A DNA stretch of 64,000 bases from SIG565 sp045594065. GTDB lineage: Bacteria > Bacillota > Clostridia > Oscillospirales > Acutalibacteraceae. The notes under the pieces are model-generated. The model ran no database searches. It was not told the DNA's origin and saw nothing but the letters and a program-made list of their open reading frames with translations. The position numbers and the translations under genes are program-made. How positions within the stretch are numbered: position 1 is the stretch's first letter; the number at the start of each line of letters is the position of its first letter. Positions 45,303 through 52,742 of this stretch are shown here, piece by piece. The stretch spans positions 1-64,000 of the forward strand of contig JAZNXU010000002.1 of the NCBI GenBank assembly GCA_045594065.1. The letters run 5' to 3'.

Positions 45303-45887
45303 ATGAAATTTTTTATAGCAACTAAAAACGCGCATAAAATTGCCGAGTTTTCTGCAATATTTGAAAATCTTAATATAAAGCTTTTATCTGAGCGTGATTT
45401 AGAAAAGCCGCTTCCTGAAATTGAAGAAAACGGCACCACCTTTGAAGAAAATTCACTTATTAAAGCACGCTTTGCCGCGAGCTTTACGGGACTTCCAACA
45501 CTCGCTGATGATTCGGGACTTTGCGTAGATGCCTTGGGCGGTGAGCCGGGTATTTACTCTGCCCGCTATGCAGGTGAGCACGGCGACAGTGCGGCGAATA
45601 ATGAGAAGCTACTCAAAAATATGGAGAATGAAACTAACCGAACAGCGCGCTTTGTTTGCGTTATTGCCTGTGTTTTTCCTGACGGTAGGGAATTTACCGT
45701 TCGCGGAGAGTGTAAGGGTAGAATAGACACCTGTCTTCGCGGCAACGGTGGCTTCGGTTATGACCCACTGTTCATATCGGACGAGCGTGGCAGTTTCGGG
45801 CTTATCTCAGCCGAAGAAAAAAACAGTATCAGCCACCGCGGCAATGCTGTTAAGAAATTTAAAGAAGAAATAATCAAATACATTTAA
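45303..45887 (+). CDS. rdgB: XTP/dITP diphosphatase (RdgB/HAM1 family)
   Basis: Removes non-canonical purine nucleotides from the pool. The 194-residue protein opens with FFIATKNAHKIAEF (the SxNxxK-type motif), has EENSLIKARFAA near 46, LADDSGLCVDALGGEPG near 65 and GFGYDPLFISDE near 150. It starts two bases after ftsY. Confidence 0.94.
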   Translation: MKFFIATKNAHKIAEFSAIFENLNIKLLSERDLEKPLPEIEENGTTFEENSLIKARFAASFTGLPTLADDSGLCVDALGGEPGIYSARYAGEHGDSAANNEKLLKNMENETNRTARFVCVIACVFPDGREFTVRGECKGRIDTCLRGNGGFGYDPLFISDERGSFGLISAEEKNSISHRGNAVKKFKEEIIKYI

Positions 45888-45900
45888 AAGGGGAATATTA

Positions 45901-46194
45901 ATGCTTACAAGTAAGCAAAGAGCTCAGCTTAGAGGCTTGGCTAACACAATGGAAACTATTTTACAAATCGGCAAAACAGGCATTTCCGACCAAACTATAA
46001 AGCAGGTTGACGATGCTTTAACCGCTCGCGAGCTTATAAAAATTCGCACACTTGAAACTTCTCCCACAACCAGTCGCGAGAGCGCAGATTTAATTGCCGA
46101 AAAAACAGGGGCGGATGTTGTTCAGGTTATCGGCTCAAAAATAGTGCTTTACCGTGAAAGCAAAGATAACAAGCAGATTTATCTGGTAAAATAA
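45901..46194 (+). CDS. yhbY: RNA-binding protein YhbY (CRM domain)
   Basis: A 97-residue single CRM-domain protein linked to ribosome assembly: LTSKQRAQLRGLANTM at the start, LQIGKTGISDQTIKQVDDAL, and the C-terminal GADVVQVIGSKIVLYRES. AAGGGG precedes the ATG. It lies just before nadD, a common Firmicute arrangement. Confidence 0.93.
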   Translation: MLTSKQRAQLRGLANTMETILQIGKTGISDQTIKQVDDALTARELIKIRTLETSPTTSRESADLIAEKTGADVVQVIGSKIVLYRESKDNKQIYLVK

Positions 46195-46195
46195 A

Positions 46196-46813
46196 ATGAA
46201 AAATACTGTAATTTTCGGCGGTACCTTTAATCCAATTCATTTAGGGCATATTGAAATAATAAATAATGTTCTTGCGCTTTCCTCAACACAAAATGTTATC
46301 GTAATGCCTACAGCAGTGCCGCCGCATAAAGTAAGCAGCGACCTCGCATGTGATGCCGATAGATTTGAAATGTGTAAGCTTGCTACCGAGCATATAGAGG
46401 GCGTAGAGGTAAGTGATTTAGAGCTTATCCGCGGTGGTAAAAGCTACACCTACGAAACCCTAAAACGGATAAAAAGCGATAATACCGATATAAAATTATC
46501 GTTCGTTTGCGGCGGGGATATGATTGTTACCTTTAAAGAGTGGTACCGCTTTCAAGATATTTTAAAGCTTGCTGAGATTATTGCCGTCCGCCGTGTGGGT
46601 GTTGATAATGTGGAATTTGATAACGCCGTAAGTGAGCTTGTAACATTGGGCGGCGTTGTAAATGTCTTAAAAGGGGAAATTACCGATATTTCCTCTACAG
46701 AAATAAAAAAACATATCACTAATAAGGATTATCTTTTAAAATTCCTACCTGAAAAGGTTTATAATTATATTAAAGACAATAATTTGTATTTCGGAGAAAA
46801 TAATGGATTATAA
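46196..46813 (+). CDS. nadD: Nicotinate-nucleotide adenylyltransferase
   Basis: Joins nicotinate mononucleotide and ATP in NAD synthesis. The 205 residues start with NTVIFGGTFNPIHLGHIEI (the GGxFxPxHxGH motif), then MPTAVPPHK near 39 and the C-terminal ISSTEIKKHI. It overlaps yqeK by 11 bases. Confidence 0.95.
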   Translation: MKNTVIFGGTFNPIHLGHIEIINNVLALSSTQNVIVMPTAVPPHKVSSDLACDADRFEMCKLATEHIEGVEVSDLELIRGGKSYTYETLKRIKSDNTDIKLSFVCGGDMIVTFKEWYRFQDILKLAEIIAVRRVGVDNVEFDNAVSELVTLGGVVNVLKGEITDISSTEIKKHITNKDYLLKFLPEKVYNYIKDNNLYFGENNGL

Positions 46814-47369
46814 TAAATATAAAGAAATTCTAAAAACGCGCCTTAAAGAGAATCGCTATTATCATTCGCTTTGTGTTGCCGATGAGGCTAAGCGACTCGC
46901 TATTAAATACGGTGCTGACAGTGAAAAAGCCTACCTTGCAGGACTGCTTCACGATATTACCAAGAACACCGATAAAGATGAGCAGTTGCAAATGTTCAAA
47001 GATTTTGATATAATTTTAGATAGGATAACAAAAAACAGTTTGAAATTATGGCACGCTGTAACAGGTGCGGCGTATATCGAAAATGTTTTAGGTATTAAAG
47101 ATAGTGATGTTTTATCCGCCGTGAGATACCACACAACAGCGAAAAAGGATATGACTTTACTTGAAAAAATCCTCTATCTTGCAGATTTCACATCGGCTGA
47201 CCGCGATTATGATGATGTTGATATAATGCGTAAAAAGGTAGATGAATCACTAAGCAGCGCCATGCGCTATGCGCTGAGTTATACTATAACAGAGCTTGTA
47301 GAAAAACAAGCGCCAATACACCCAGATACTATGGCGGCATATAACCAAATTATGGAGGAAAAAGATTAA
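46803..47369 (+). CDS. yqeK: HD-domain phosphohydrolase YqeK
   Basis: A 188-residue HD protein; YqeK enzymes hydrolyse diadenosine tetraphosphate. Metal ligands are visible: YYHSLCVADEAKRLA near residue 18, AGLLHDITKN near 46 (HD) and KILYLADFTSADRDYDDV near 120. It sits between nadD and rsfS as in Bacillus. The next start overlaps its stop by one base. Confidence 0.92.
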   Translation: MDYNKYKEILKTRLKENRYYHSLCVADEAKRLAIKYGADSEKAYLAGLLHDITKNTDKDEQLQMFKDFDIILDRITKNSLKLWHAVTGAAYIENVLGIKDSDVLSAVRYHTTAKKDMTLLEKILYLADFTSADRDYDDVDIMRKKVDESLSSAMRYALSYTITELVEKQAPIHPDTMAAYNQIMEEKD

Positions 47370-47734
47370 TGGAATCTAAAGAGATATTAGCTGTAGCGGC
47401 AAACGCGCTGAATGAAAAAAAGGCGCTCGATTTAGCGGCACTGAGGGTAGATGACCTAACAGTACTTACCGAGTATTTCCTGCTGTGTACCGCAACCTCT
47501 TCTACACATGTAAGAGCGCTTGCTGATGAGGTCGAGTTTAAATTATCCGAAGCGGGAGTCAACCCCCACCATATCGAGGGTAAATCTACAGGCTGGATAT
47601 TGCTCGATTACGGCAGCGTTATAGTGCATGTTATGAGCAGGGAAGCCAGAGAGTTTTATAACCTAGATAAAATGTGGAGTGACGGCGAGCCCGCCGATTT
47701 AGGTAGCATATTACTAAGCGAACAGGAGCAATAG
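47369..47734 (+). CDS. rsfS: Ribosomal silencing factor RsfS
   Basis: A 121-residue protein that binds L14 and blocks subunit joining. LTEYFLLCTATSSTHVRALADEV near residue 30 (in part), GWILLDYGSVIVHVMS near 75 and REFYNLDKMWSD near 92 are the family hallmarks. leuS starts three bases after its stop. Confidence 0.94.
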   Translation: MESKEILAVAANALNEKKALDLAALRVDDLTVLTEYFLLCTATSSTHVRALADEVEFKLSEAGVNPHHIEGKSTGWILLDYGSVIVHVMSREAREFYNLDKMWSDGEPADLGSILLSEQEQ

Positions 47735-47737
47735 TTT

Positions 47738-50143
47738 ATGAAATACAATTACAGTGAAATTGAAAAGAAATGGCAAAAAATATGGGACGATAACGGCACC
47801 TTTTATGCAACTGAGGATTATTCAAAACCAAAATTCTTCGGCCTTGTAGAGTTCCCGTATCCGTCGGGTCAGGGTCTTCATGTAGGTCATCCGCGTTCCT
47901 ATACAGCACTCGATATCGTAGCCCGTAAAAAAAGATTACAGGGCTTTAATGTGCTTTACCCTATGGGCTGGGATGCATTCGGTCTGCCAACAGAAAACTT
48001 TGCAATAAAAAATCACATTCATCCCGAAACAGTTACTAAGCAGAATATTGCCAACTTTAAAAAGCAGTTAAAATCTCTTGGTTTCTCGTTCGATTGGAGC
48101 AGAGAGGTTAATACAACCGACCCATCTTACTATAAGTGGACTCAGTGGATTTTCTTACAGCTTTATAAAAATGGTCTTGCATATAAAAAGGAGATGTCGG
48201 TTAACTGGTGTACCTCCTGTAAGTGCGTTCTTGCTAACGAAGAGGTTGTTAACGGCGTTTGCGAGCGTTGCGGCAGTGAAGTTGTACATAAAGTAAAAAG
48301 CCAATGGATGCTTAAAATCACCGAGTATGCCGATAAGCTTTTAGACGGTCTTGAAACGGTTGATTTTATCGACCGTGTTAAAACACAGCAGCGCAACTGG
48401 ATTGGTCGTTCTTACGGTACTCAGGTTAAATTCAATACCACAATTGGCGATGAGTTTGAAATTTACACCACCCGCGCCGATACTCTATTCGGTGTTACCT
48501 ATATGGTAATGTCACCCGAGCATCCCTTAATCGAAAAATGGGCGGATAAGATTGAGAATATCAGCGAGATTCGCGAATATCAAGCATCAGCCGCCAAGAA
48601 GTCCGACTTCGAGCGTACCGAGCTCGCTAAGGATAAAACTGGTGTAAGGCTCTGCGGAGTTAAAGCAATTAACCCCGTAAACAACACCGAAATCCCGATT
48701 TTCATTTCCGATTATGTACTTATTTCTTACGGTACAGGCGCCATTATGGCAGTACCTGGTCACGATACCCGCGACTGGGAGTTTGCCAAGAAATTCGATT
48801 TACCGATTATTGAGGTAGTTGCAGGCGGCGATGTTACTAAAGAGGCTTATACCGATTGCAACGAGGGTGTAATGGTAAATTCGGGCTTCCTTACAGGGCT
48901 TAGCGTTGAAGAGGCTAAAAAGGCAATGCAGAAGTGGCTTACTGAAAAAGAGCTCGGCTTTGTTAAAACCAACTTCAAACTGCGCGATTGGGTTTTCTCA
49001 CGCCAGCGTTATTGGGGCGAGCCTATTCCTATGGTTTGCTGCGAAAAGTGTGGCTATGTTCCGCTACCCGAGAGCGAGCTTCCGCTGTTACTGCCTAATG
49101 TAGACTCTTACGAGCCCACCGATAACGGCGAATCACCCCTTGCTAAGATTACCGATTGGGTTAATACTAAGTGTCCTTGTTGCGGAGGTGACGCTAAGAG
49201 AGAAACCGACACAATGCCTCAGTGGGCAGGCTCTTCATGGTATTTCTTGCGTTATTGCGATCCGCATAACGATAATGCTCTCGCATCTAAAGAAGCGCTC
49301 GAGTATTGGGGACCGGTTGATTGGTATAACGGCGGTATGGAGCATACAACTCTCCACCTGCTTTACAGCCGCTTCTGGCATAAATTTCTTTATGATATCG
49401 GCGTAGTTCCTAATCCAGAGCCTTATGCTAAGCGTACGAGTCACGGTATGATTTTGGGCGAGAACGGCGAAAAAATGTCAAAATCTCGCGGTAATGTTGT
49501 TAACCCCGATGATATAGTTCGCGATTACGGTGCCGACACTATGCGCCTTTATGAAATGTTTATAGGTGATTTTGAAAAGGCAGCGCCTTGGAGCTCAGCT
49601 TCCATTAAGGGCTGTAAGCGCTTCTTAGAGCGTGTATGGGCACTTTCAGAAATTATGACCGATGAAGACTGCTACCGCCCCGAAATTGAGACTGAAATGC
49701 ATCGAACAATCAAAAAGGTTACCGAGGATATCGAGGGTCTTAAAATGAATACCGCTATTGCGGCTATGATGGCTTTACTTAATGTGATTGCAGGTAGCGG
49801 CAAAATCACTAAGGGAGAATTAAAAACTCTTATTATTCTCTTAAATCCTTTTGCTCCGCATATTACCGAAGAAATGTGGGCGAATGCAGGCTTTGACGGA
49901 ATGCTCAATCAAACTGCTTGGCCCGAATATGACGAGGCTAAGTGTGTTGACAGTGCCGTAGAAATCGTAGTACAGATTAACGGTAAAATCAGGGCTCGCA
50001 TTAATGTTCCTGTTGATATTGCCGCCGATGATGCTATCGCACTCGCGAAGAACGAAGCGGCAGTTGCGGCAGAAATTGACGGCAAGAATATTATCAAAGA
50101 AATTTATATTCCCAAAAAGCTTATAAATATAGTAGTAAAATAA
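47738..50143 (+). CDS. leuS: Leucyl-tRNA synthetase
   Basis: Class I synthetase of 801 residues. HIGH-type motif PYPSGQGLHVGHPRSYTALD near residue 40, editing (CP1) domain about 220-410 with TTRADTLFGVTYMVMSPEHP and GTGAIMAVPGHDTRDWEFA, zinc-like cysteines (CCEKCG, CPCCGG), and the KMSKS loop GEKMSKSRGNVVNP near 580. It ends the long housekeeping run; no T-box is seen, as the start is only three bases after rsfS. Confidence 0.96.
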   Translation: MKYNYSEIEKKWQKIWDDNGTFYATEDYSKPKFFGLVEFPYPSGQGLHVGHPRSYTALDIVARKKRLQGFNVLYPMGWDAFGLPTENFAIKNHIHPETVTKQNIANFKKQLKSLGFSFDWSREVNTTDPSYYKWTQWIFLQLYKNGLAYKKEMSVNWCTSCKCVLANEEVVNGVCERCGSEVVHKVKSQWMLKITEYADKLLDGLETVDFIDRVKTQQRNWIGRSYGTQVKFNTTIGDEFEIYTTRADTLFGVTYMVMSPEHPLIEKWADKIENISEIREYQASAAKKSDFERTELAKDKTGVRLCGVKAINPVNNTEIPIFISDYVLISYGTGAIMAVPGHDTRDWEFAKKFDLPIIEVVAGGDVTKEAYTDCNEGVMVNSGFLTGLSVEEAKKAMQKWLTEKELGFVKTNFKLRDWVFSRQRYWGEPIPMVCCEKCGYVPLPESELPLLLPNVDSYEPTDNGESPLAKITDWVNTKCPCCGGDAKRETDTMPQWAGSSWYFLRYCDPHNDNALASKEALEYWGPVDWYNGGMEHTTLHLLYSRFWHKFLYDIGVVPNPEPYAKRTSHGMILGENGEKMSKSRGNVVNPDDIVRDYGADTMRLYEMFIGDFEKAAPWSSASIKGCKRFLERVWALSEIMTDEDCYRPEIETEMHRTIKKVTEDIEGLKMNTAIAAMMALLNVIAGSGKITKGELKTLIILLNPFAPHITEEMWANAGFDGMLNQTAWPEYDEAKCVDSAVEIVVQINGKIRARINVPVDIAADDAIALAKNEAAVAAEIDGKNIIKEIYIPKKLINIVVK

Positions 50144-50161
50144 ATTTTGGAGGTTAATAGT

Positions 50162-51481
50162 ATGAAGAAGAGGTATTTGAAAACAACAATTTCCCTCTTA
50201 CTTTTAGTTGCTTTGGTAGCAACCGCTTTCGTAGGCTGTGGTGGCAAAGAGTAAAACGGAGGTACTGCAACTAACGGAAACAGCACAAGTCAAGGCGATG
50301 GCAGCAATAAAACCGAGGGTATACCTGCCGAAGTAGGTGCTACCGAAACCGAGTCTGCCCTTTCAAATACAGTAAAGCTTCTGCAAACTGAAAAAAAGCT
50401 TACTATAGGTTATATCGGCGGCTCCATAACACTTGGCACTTCGGCTTCTAACTATATGAGTAACAGTGACCTTAACAAAGAGGCAAACTTAATGAACTCG
50501 TGAGTTAACCGAATGTCAACCTATTTTGCCGAGCAATATCCCGATGCTACTATAGAAACCGTAAACGCAGGTATTTCTAATACCCAGACCAACTTCGGTA
50601 TTTACCGTCTGTCTAAGCATTTAATGAACACCGACGGTCACGATATGCCCGACCTTGTGTTTGTTGAGTTCACTACTAACGACTGGATTAGCGGCGACGA
50701 CCTTAAAATTGAAATTGAGTCATTAATCCGTAATATATACGCGGCTAATCCCTATGCCGAAATAGTTGTGATTTCTACAAATGTAAATTCTGCTAACAGC
50801 TCTCGCAAGCTTTACCGCGAGATTTGCACTAAATATGGTATTCCGTATGTAGATGTCGGCACCAGACTACGCAGCTCTATCCGTGAAAAATTTGGTACTA
50901 CAAGCGAAAACGGCCCATATTTCTACACTGTTGATAACCTTCACCCGAGTGCTGAGGGATATAAGGTTTATACCGATTTAATCATTGAAACTATCGAGCC
51001 GCTGCTTAAAGTGGAACTTAAGAGTAAAAAGATTTATAATAATTATGAAAATCTGCGCAAGCCTGTTTGCAGTAATTTAATAACCAACCCGAAAATCACA
51101 CAGATTAAGAATTTAACCGCAACCGGTAACGCAAAGCTCATAGAAGAGCCCCTTACTACAAATTTTTACGGCACCGATTTAACCGTTGATACCGTGCCTG
51201 TTGTAGATGCGTATCTTGAAATGAACACTGGTAGTACCGTAAAACACAGCTTCAGCGGCAATACCTTTGGTCTGCTTGTGGGCTTTACCAAAAACGCCTT
51301 TAAGGTTCGTTACAGAATAGATGGAGGCGAGTGGCAGACCTACGAAGTCACTTCGCACCTATATGAACATACTCAGGTTAAAATACTTGAGCATACCTTA
51401 TCAGATGGTGCACATACCGTTGAAATTGAAGCTCAATCAGACGGCTTCCGTTTAGGCGCTGTTCTTACCAACGAAAAATAA
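50162..51481 (+). pseudogene. SGNH-hydrolase lipoprotein with two in-frame stops
   Basis: A 439-codon frame equivalent to the intact lipoprotein at 57166. Signal peptide MKKRYLKTTISLLLLVAL with lipobox-like FVGC, SGNH block I in IGYIGGSITLGTSA, ITTxxFTTNDWISGDDL-type block, and C-terminal DNLHPSAEGYK plus a beta-sandwich tail. Codon 31 is TAA (50252-50254) and codon 114 is TGA (50501-50503) where the paralogue has Trp. The frame is otherwise open, so decay looks recent, or a sequencing/assembly error exists. A restart at ATG 50513 would lack the catalytic serine. GGAGG lies before the original ATG. Confidence 0.85.
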
Positions 51482-51492
51482 GAATGAATTTT

Positions 51493-51526
51493 CCCTGCGG
51501 CTAATAATTACCGCAGGGTATTTTTT
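51493..51526 (+). terminator. Terminator after the SGNH pseudogene
   Basis: CCCTGCGG pairs with CCGCAGGG around a ten-base loop, followed by TATTTTTT. Confidence 0.88.
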
Positions 51527-51557
51527 CAAAAAATAACGGAAATAATAAAGAAAAGTG

Positions 51558-51586
51558 TTGACAAGCCGCTATATTAGTGGTAAAAT
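51558..51586 (+). promoter_or_regulatory. Promoter of tRNA-Lys
   Basis: TTGACA (51558-51563), 17-bp spacer and TAAAAT (51581-51586), 20 bp before the mature tRNA 5' end. Confidence 0.85.
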
Positions 51587-51605
51587 ATTTAGGCTTTCAA
51601 AAAAT

Positions 51606-51681
51606 GATCCATTAGCTCAGCTGGCAGAGCACTTGACTTTTAATCAAGGTGTCCGGAGTTCGAATCTCCGATGGGTCACCA
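51606..51681 (+). tRNA. tRNA-Lys (anticodon UUU)
   Basis: A 76-base cloverleaf with encoded CCA: acceptor GATCCAT/ATGGGTC (one G-U), D-arm AGCTCAGCTGGCAGAGC, anticodon arm CTTGA-CTTTTAA-TCAAG (TTT) and T-arm TCCGGAGTTCGAATCTCCGA. Own promoter upstream and terminator directly after. Open frames crossing it are not genes. Confidence 0.97.
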
Positions 51682-51940
51682 AAATCCCAAATTACCGCAA
51701 CGCGGCGATTTGGGATTTTTTGATGCAATCAAACGGAGAAATGAACTCCGCAGTAGTTCGTCGAAGCAGCCGCGAGTGTCGAACTCGCGGACTGTGAAGT
51801 CTCGAGCAGTGAAGTTTTTTCGCAACCGCCCGAGGCGGTCGATAAAACAAGTAGCGCAGAGTATCTCAAAAAAGGTCACCAAAATCCCAAATTACCGCAA
51901 CGCGGTGATTTGGGATTTTTTGATGCAATCAAACGGAGAA
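51674..51940 (+). repeat. 200-bp tandem unit at tRNA-Lys: tRNA end plus terminator duplicated
   Basis: A 67-bp sequence (the last seven tRNA bases GGTCACC, the terminator stem, and a flank ending AAACGGAGAA) occurs at 51674-51740 and again at 51874-51940, with one mismatch and offset of exactly 200 bp. The second copy has no tRNA body: in its place is GC-rich palindromic sequence (51741-51873) with CCGCGAGT/ACTCGCGG, CCGCC/GGCGG and the core GCGGTCGATAAAACAAGT, similar to the element at tRNA-Leu. Confidence 0.85.
51681..51721 (+). terminator. Terminator of tRNA-Lys (first copy)
   Basis: ATCCCAAAT with ATTTGGGAT, enclosing a CCGC/GCGG inner stem, then a T run. A second copy lies at 51881-51921. 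Confidence 0.88.
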
Positions 51941-51957
51941 TTGAAGTCCTCGTATAA

Positions 51958-51995
51958 AGTGAAAAAGCAACCGAAAGCTCGGTTGCTTTTTCACT
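51958..51995. terminator. Bidirectional terminator beside DUF378 gene
   Basis: A perfect 17-bp stem (AGTGAAAAAGCAACCGA with TCGGTTGCTTTTTCACT) around a four-base loop. It carries A and T runs on its sides and serves the tRNA-Lys unit and the leftward DUF378 gene, whose last bases it touches. Confidence 0.88.
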
Positions 51996-52200
51996 AATCG
52001 GAAATAACTGAATTTCGCTCTCTGAAAAGTAAGGATATACACCAAATACCTGCCAGAGCTACAACTGTGTAAATAATTCTTGCAACTATCGAAGCGCTTG
52101 AGCCGCAAATCCAAGCTACCGTGTCGAATTGGAATAATCCGATACCGCCCCAGTTAAGAGCACCGATAATTACGAGAATAAGACAAATTCGGTCTAACAT
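51994..52200 (-). CDS. DUF378 small membrane protein
   Basis: A 68-residue protein with two membrane segments: LDRICLILVIIGALNWGGIGLF at the start (family motif GALNWGGIGLF) and IVARIIYTVVALAGIWCI. It belongs to DUF378 (YuzA-like), function unknown. I start at the ATG at 52200 since AAGGAG lies just upstream; a longer frame without such a site is not used. Confidence 0.88.
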   Translation of the reverse strand: MLDRICLILVIIGALNWGGIGLFQFDTVAWICGSSASIVARIIYTVVALAGIWCISLLFRERNSVISD

Positions 52201-52263
52201 CAAAATCAACTCCTTTGTGTATTTAGTTTTAACAACTATAATGGTTTTTATACTTAGCTTTCG

Positions 52264-52298
52264 AAAAAAAGAGTGCCCCTGTTGGGACACTCCTTTTT
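52264..52298 (-). terminator. Terminator of the SASP gene
   Basis: On the minus strand GGAGTGTCCC pairs with GGGGCACTC (one bulge) around a four-base loop, followed by a run of seven Ts, just after the SASP stop codon. Confidence 0.82.
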
Positions 52299-52313
52299 CT
52301 GCATTGGATTTAA

Positions 52314-52502
52314 CTATTTCATGCTGTTCTCGTAAGATTCGATCATCTTTTTAACCATCTGACCACCGATAGATCCGGCCTGCTTAGAGGTAAGGTCACC
52401 GTTGTAACCCTGCTTAAGATTTACGCCTACTTCGTTAGCAGCTTCCATCTTAAAACGGTTGAGAGCTTCTTTAGCCTCGGGTACTACATTTTTCTTAGAC
52501 AT
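52314..52502 (-). CDS. Small acid-soluble spore protein, alpha/beta type
   Basis: A 62-residue DNA-binding protein that coats spore DNA. Core motifs are EAKEALNRFKMEAANEVGV and the second helix LTSKQAGSIGGQMVKKMIE, containing the conserved GPR-type surroundings (FKMEAANE). I start at ATG 52502 with AAGGGGTG upstream. The upstream region should carry a forespore promoter, but I could not recognise a good SigG match. It is the clearest spore marker in the window. Confidence 0.93.
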   Translation of the reverse strand: MSKKNVVPEAKEALNRFKMEAANEVGVNLKQGYNGDLTSKQAGSIGGQMVKKMIESYENSMK

Positions 52503-52589
52503 CGTATTCACCCCTTAATTTTGAATTTTATTGCGTTTGTAATATTATTTTGAGAAAAATATTTCATTTTATAAAAGGTAAAATAAAGC

Positions 52590-52627
52590 AAAAAACTGCA
52601 TTCAAATAAAAATGAATACAGTTTTTT
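52590..52627. terminator. Terminator between GH95 gene and SASP gene
   Basis: AAAAAACTG-ATTCA pairs with TGAAT-CAGTTTTTT with one opposed mismatch and a loop of As, giving A and T runs on both sides. It lies 116 bp after the GH95 stop on the minus strand; the sequence between holds nothing else I recognise. Confidence 0.75.
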
Positions 52628-52742
52628 ATAATTAAATTATTTTGATTTTAACGGGAAAGTTATTTTCTGTTTAAGCGGGGAAGTTCCAACCTGAGATTTT
52701 ACTCGACCGGATTTGTTATATCACATTCCGTGACATAATAAT

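Noticed and set aside
50162..51481. TGA read as tryptophan (genetic code change) to rescue the SGNH frame
   Set aside because: TGA is used as a normal stop in this window (for example cysteine desulfurase at 9165-9167), and the same frame also has a TAA, which would not be rescued.
51674..51940. CRISPR-like array
   Set aside because: Only two copies, 67 bp long, made of tRNA end and terminator; no regular short repeats with unique spacers anywhere in the window and no cas genes.
51555..51997. Two open frames across tRNA-Lys and its repeat
   Set aside because: They translate the tRNA and duplicated terminators; coding is an artefact of the repeat.
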